From Protonemura montana (taxonomy: Eukaryota > Arthropoda > Insecta > Plecoptera > Nemouridae): a stretch of 64,000 nt of DNA. Below the pieces are notes generated by a model. The model did no database searches and was not told where the DNA came from. It was given only the letters and a program-made list of their open reading frames with translations. Positions 60,060 through 64,000 of this stretch are shown one piece after another (positions within the stretch are counted from its first letter, which is position 1; each line of letters opens with the position of its first letter). The stretch is taken from contig OX387607.1 in the NCBI GenBank assembly GCA_947568835.1, forward strand, positions 13,655,701 to 13,719,700, given 5' to 3'. Both the position numbers and the translations under genes were made by a program.

Positions 60060-60850
60060 GAAACACCTTGATTGCTATCGATTACCAAAGATATCAGTGA
60101 TATTTCGTCGTTTTCCGAAACAATCGCGTTCTGCACCCGCTCTGGCCTCGAACAGGCGACCTCGACGATGAAATACAAATCAGCCTAACAACGCTTCACT
60201 CAAAACTAAATGTTGCCCCGTAATTAGATTAAAATGGCCACGTGATTTATGGCCAGCGTGACGTGATTTGACAAGACTCGGCGCATTAGGCGTCGCGACG
60301 CTTCGCTGGCGCGGGGCAATTACTCTCCGACGCCGACGTCGCTCGGCAAACATGGTAATGTGCCGTCGGTCTCGTGGCTAATGCTTGCTGTTGTCTGCGT
60401 GCGGTCAGACCCTCGGATGGATCGCCAAACTGTGCATTTGTAGCGACCTTCGAACATGTTTAACTGTATGTATACAGATATAGGTATACCACAAACTCTG
60501 AATTCATTATCAATGTCATCTTTTTCTATACCGTATACAGTAACAAAATATTTTAATCGACCGATTAGACCTAGGGCTGGGACCGCAAAGAGATTTTAAG
60601 TTAAACCTTTAATCACCCAATCACAGATAAGTTAGCAGATTTTCGGGGGTTGTTACCACGGTGACAACACTTCTTGAAACAACATTCTTCAACATTGTTG
60701 AAACATTGTTGATTAGAAATACTTCAAAAGTGGTTCTATGACAAAACCTTCAGACACGCCATTTTATGAATGTCTAAAAATTATTTTCGTTTGGTGAGAA
60801 AATAAGGAAATTTTTCTTTTTTTTTGTCTCTAAGAGCATAGAAAAACAGA
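60060..60850. other. Upstream sequence, nothing recognised
   Basis: A GC-rich patch (60,230-60,420) with CGTCGCGACGCTTCGCTGGC. No gene. Confidence 0.4.
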
Positions 60851-60854
60851 ATAT

Positions 60855-61110
60855 TGACTGGCTGCCCCGGTATGGCCAGATTTGACTGGACATGCAACTC
60901 TGCCCAGTGGCAGAAATGCTCGCTCTCAAGTCACTCTCGGTGCACTTTTCTTCCTCCGAGAATGTCGACGGTGTAATTAAAAAACAATTAAATGCACTGC
61001 TAGTTGGGAGTGCCCTCTCTCAGAGCTGGTGCAAACCCGGCGGAGAGCATGACATCATCGAGCAAGTTTAAAAACCAACCCTGGTGCTGGCCAGTCGAAA
61101 ACGCCATTAA
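60855..61110 (+). repeat. Dispersed element with single copy of the 43-bp-type unit
   Basis: Starts GACTGGCTGCCCCGGTATGG, then GACATGCAACTCTGCCCAGT, GAGCTGGTGCAAACCCGGCG, GAGAGCATGACATC and ends CTGGTGCTGGCCAGTCGAAA. Left part matches 22117-22180; right part matches the reverse of 25787-25900. Confidence 0.65.
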
Positions 61111-61119
61111 TTTTCTACG

Positions 61120-62695
61120 CTTGTTAGTATAATCGAACGCTTAGGCAGCTACATGATATTAAATGGTATACAATGACATTAAAATAGTATACGAGATGAA
61201 ATTAAAGCGCAGTTGACTTGACTTTACTGTAATCTGCCATAATAGCATTAATTTCTGAATCATGTTAATGTTACTTGTGATGGATGACATAGCTATATGA
61301 TTGATTGCCTACATGATTGTGCGACGGGCACACGTTTGTTCGATAATGATTCTTTGTTCAAATTGGTATCAATTCTCGAACCTTCCTCGTATGAACACGA
61401 AGGTCATGAACACCATGCAAATAATGATGCTCAATGATAGTTGTTGGTTTCAACCCCAGAACGTGAGAGATATCTTTTGCTCGAGAAATAGGATTGTCAA
61501 ATCTATAGAGGTACCAACTATTTTTTAAATGGACATCTCAAATCGATGTTCATTGCTGTGATGTCATGGAAATTTCTATGATTGCTATATAATAGAATAT
61601 AAATATATAAGATAAATATAAATCAATTGATATAATAGAAGTGAACATGGCTGTGACCATTGATTACAATAAACCACATTTTACTGTCTGGATATAATGT
61701 TTGATCAAAATGAAAAAAATAATTTATATATAGCATCATAGAGTTTAGTGTCCGGCAGGTGTTTATTTAACATTGCAAAACTGGTCTTTACTAAATTTGA
61801 CCAATTTGCGAAGTGAAAAGGATTTTCAAAGTTCACCTCATTTCCGACCAAAAGGATCTTTGTTCTTTGAAAATTCGCATCAAAAATTTGATTTTTTTGC
61901 GACAGTCATTTGGCAATAGGTTTGAGACACGACTTCCCAATTTTTGGAATAGAAAAGGTGACAATTGCGCTTCAAGTTTGTGGAATAATTTAATAATATT
62001 TATAAATTTATATATTAATAATATTTATAAATCTCTGTATGAAATGAAGTAGATCTAAAATAAAATGTGATGCTAAATTAGCTAATTTTCCTCTTGTAAC
62101 TTGTACCGATTATTTTTTAGGAGTTAAGAAAGCAGAAACTATTAAACAAACGTTTTAAAAAACTATTGCTTACTGGTAGCATAAAGAAGCCACTCTAAAA
62201 ACCACAAAACAGAAATCGTCATATTTTAGTGATTCTCAACAGAAACTCACCACCACCTCAACGTTTTCAGAGAAAAAAAAAGCAAACATCAAATTTGCAC
62301 AAGCACAAAAATCTCAACCACCCTCGCTGCGACAAGTTATTCTCCTTCTCTTCTCTAGCACGTGACTCTCTCACACACCCTCTCAGGGGTAGTTAGTAAC
62401 AAGTATTTAATCGTCTCTCTCAGGAGGTCCCAGTCGCCCCATCGCCTTCTCTCTCACGCAGAGCGCATAGTCTCTCTCCCTCTTCTCTTAATGTGTGTAC
62501 TTTCCTACGCGGGGAGTGCTGCTTGCAAACAGACAAACCAGCCACTTTCCCCGGAAGGGGGAAGCGGACGCCATGCTGGAAATCACGTCACACCATCTTG
62601 TATTTTGCCAGCGTAAGACAGAAGAGGGTCACGTAGCATGCCCGTGCATGTGCGGAACGTTTTAAAACGGAAATCTCGCAGACGCCCGCCTGTCA
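61120..62695. other. Upstream sequence, nothing recognised
   Basis: A+T-rich, with a CT-rich stretch at 62,340-62,490 (repeated TCTCTC). No supported gene. Confidence 0.4.
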
Positions 62696-62704
62696 AGAGT
62701 TACT

Positions 62705-63004
62705 TTCAGAGTTGATGCTAAACGTTCTGAACGGGCCGGTAACTCGTGGTAATAGTACCTACCACCAGGTAGCGTTTGCGGTCGTTCTTTACGAATAATA
62801 TCGATAGGTGTATATCAATTGTTTGGGCTAACATTAATAAAGATTAATTGAGCGTAGACCAGTTTGAAGTGCGAGTAATCTGCGAAATGACATTTTTTAA
62901 CACCCGAAATGACGGTGATTCCATTTAATAGCATCTTCCATTTTTGTCGATATATTGGTTATTTTGGCGGCTATTTTTTGTGAAAACAACTTAAAATTAG
63001 CGCA
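62705..63004 (-). mobile_element. AGCGCTAATGTT-family MITE copy, minus strand
   Basis: Plus-strand words GTTCTGAACGGGCCGGTAAC, TAGTACCTACCACCAGGTAG, GATTAATTGAGCGTAGACC, GAAATGACGGTGATTCC and TGAAAACAACTTAAAATTAG followed by CGC are the reverse of the family consensus. The left end is preserved; the other end is eroded. Confidence 0.65.
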
Positions 63005-63009
63005 ATGGT

Positions 63010-64000
63010 TGTGCAATAGTACACCCGGTTATAGGTAAAGGTCGTATTTACCTCTCCGTACCACGTAGTAATTTTTCCCCTATTACTTCTTTATGAAAAT
63101 GCAGTGTTAATGATGCTCTTAATTTCACAAAACTGGCCTTCATCGTAACCTTACATATTGTATATATTATTGAAAAGCACTGTTACCTAAACCGAAATGA
63201 ACCATTATAGAAAAATCGTAGCAACGCTGGTCAAGCCTTAAATGTCAAATAATTTATGAATGCTAAAAAAGCAATGTAGTGAAAAATTACACTGAAAAAA
63301 AAAATTACTAAAAAAAACATGACCAAATCTCCTTATCATCGTTAAGCCCCACTTTCAAAGCAAAAAGAGTAAAAAAAAAACAGTCATTCCTATCCATTTG
63401 ATTGGCGTCAGTCTATTTTTTTATCCATCTAGTTGATTTGTTGACAAAAAGCGACCCTGAAGTTTGTTGAAAGTGATATCATGATTTCGTAACCTCCCCA
63501 GAGCACACAAAGCAGACGTCTTCTTTGTAAGACAAGGTTCTAGGACAGTGCCATCACGGCTCTCAGTTCGACTAGCACGGAGTTCTCAATTCCAAGACAT
63601 TGCTGTCAAATTAATCGGATGGAAAACATGTCACCGCATGGACTGTCATCGAGGTGGGATGTCATCGAGGTGGGATTCCGTCTTCGTTGATCTTGCAAGA
63701 AATATGTGTTTTGTTTACCTGACATACAAGAGCCAGCCGAACCGAACGAGTTTTTGAGCTGGGAGAATCCTGAAACAAAAAAAACATATCATTACATTAT
63801 TATTTTTACTGAGAATTTACCTTTGTGAACTCTTGTTTTAATTGCAAGTACTTGCAATGAGCAGAGTTTTTTTATGAACACTCTTTGCCACAACTACTAC
63901 GTTTGCTTTTACTTCTATAACTCAGAGTCAGTGTTACAATGTCTGTCAATAAAGATAACTGCCAGTTAAAGACTCATCTCCATGGTCACAACCAATCAGA
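63010..64000. other. Upstream sequence with a tRNA-foldback end fragment
   Basis: Mostly unique. At 63837-63880, TTTAATTGCAAGTACTTGCA, ATGAGCAGAG, TTTTTTATGAACACTC matches the left end of the tRNA-like foldback element; the core is missing. The ORF at 63548-63757 has no recognisable domain. Confidence 0.45.

Overview
The window is a eukaryotic, gene-poor, A+T-rich stretch that most resembles an insect or other arthropod genome. It carries spliced exons with GT/AG boundaries, dense short non-autonomous repeats, and one recognisable protein-coding gene. The gene is a Vsx (visual system homeobox, Chx10 family) orthologue on the minus strand. The arthropod assignment rests on the protein (lysine-rich N-terminal arm, [13 protein letters not shown] and the CVC-domain wording). 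I cannot name a species.

Four consecutive Vsx coding exons are visible, read from high to low coordinates: 32960-32876 (pre-homeodomain and basic arm), 31710-31587 (homeodomain helices 1, 2 and start of 3), 5793-5616 (rest of helix 3 plus CVC domain) and 3711-3176 (C-terminal region with OAR motif and stop). Their phases match (2, 0, 1) and together they encode about 306 residues without a frameshift or internal stop. The introns are 1,165, 25,793 and 1,904 bp. The 25.8 kb intron splits the homeodomain between residues 46 and 47. I did not find the start codon or the octapeptide exon; they are probably upstream, beyond 33 kb and possibly outside the window.

The rest of the window (1-3175, the introns, and 32961-64000) is non-coding as far as I can see. 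It holds an unusual set of short repeat families, each seen in several copies: a 5S-rRNA-derived SINE; a foldback element with a tRNA-like core; a MITE family with ends AGCGCTAATGTT; a MITE-like family whose single 92-bp internal unit has expanded into tandem arrays; hairpin elements of about 150 bp; a short MITE of about 130 bp; and an element that carries a 43-bp minisatellite. There are also local tandem arrays with periods of 114, 21, 11 and 8 bp, and a cluster of long G/C homopolymers.

Layout: 0-3 kb, Vsx downstream flank with a tRNA-like foldback; 3-6 kb, the two 3' Vsx exons with 5S-SINE pieces; 6-31 kb, the giant intron with most repeat families and some GC-rich unique islands that could be enhancers; 31-34 kb, the two 5' visible exons, bracketed by the 92-bp and 114-bp arrays; 34-64 kb, 5' intron or flank with paired YY1/Pho-like motifs near 34.6 kb and further repeat copies. 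No bacterial-type operon, CRISPR array, intact transposase or functional rRNA/tRNA gene was recognised.
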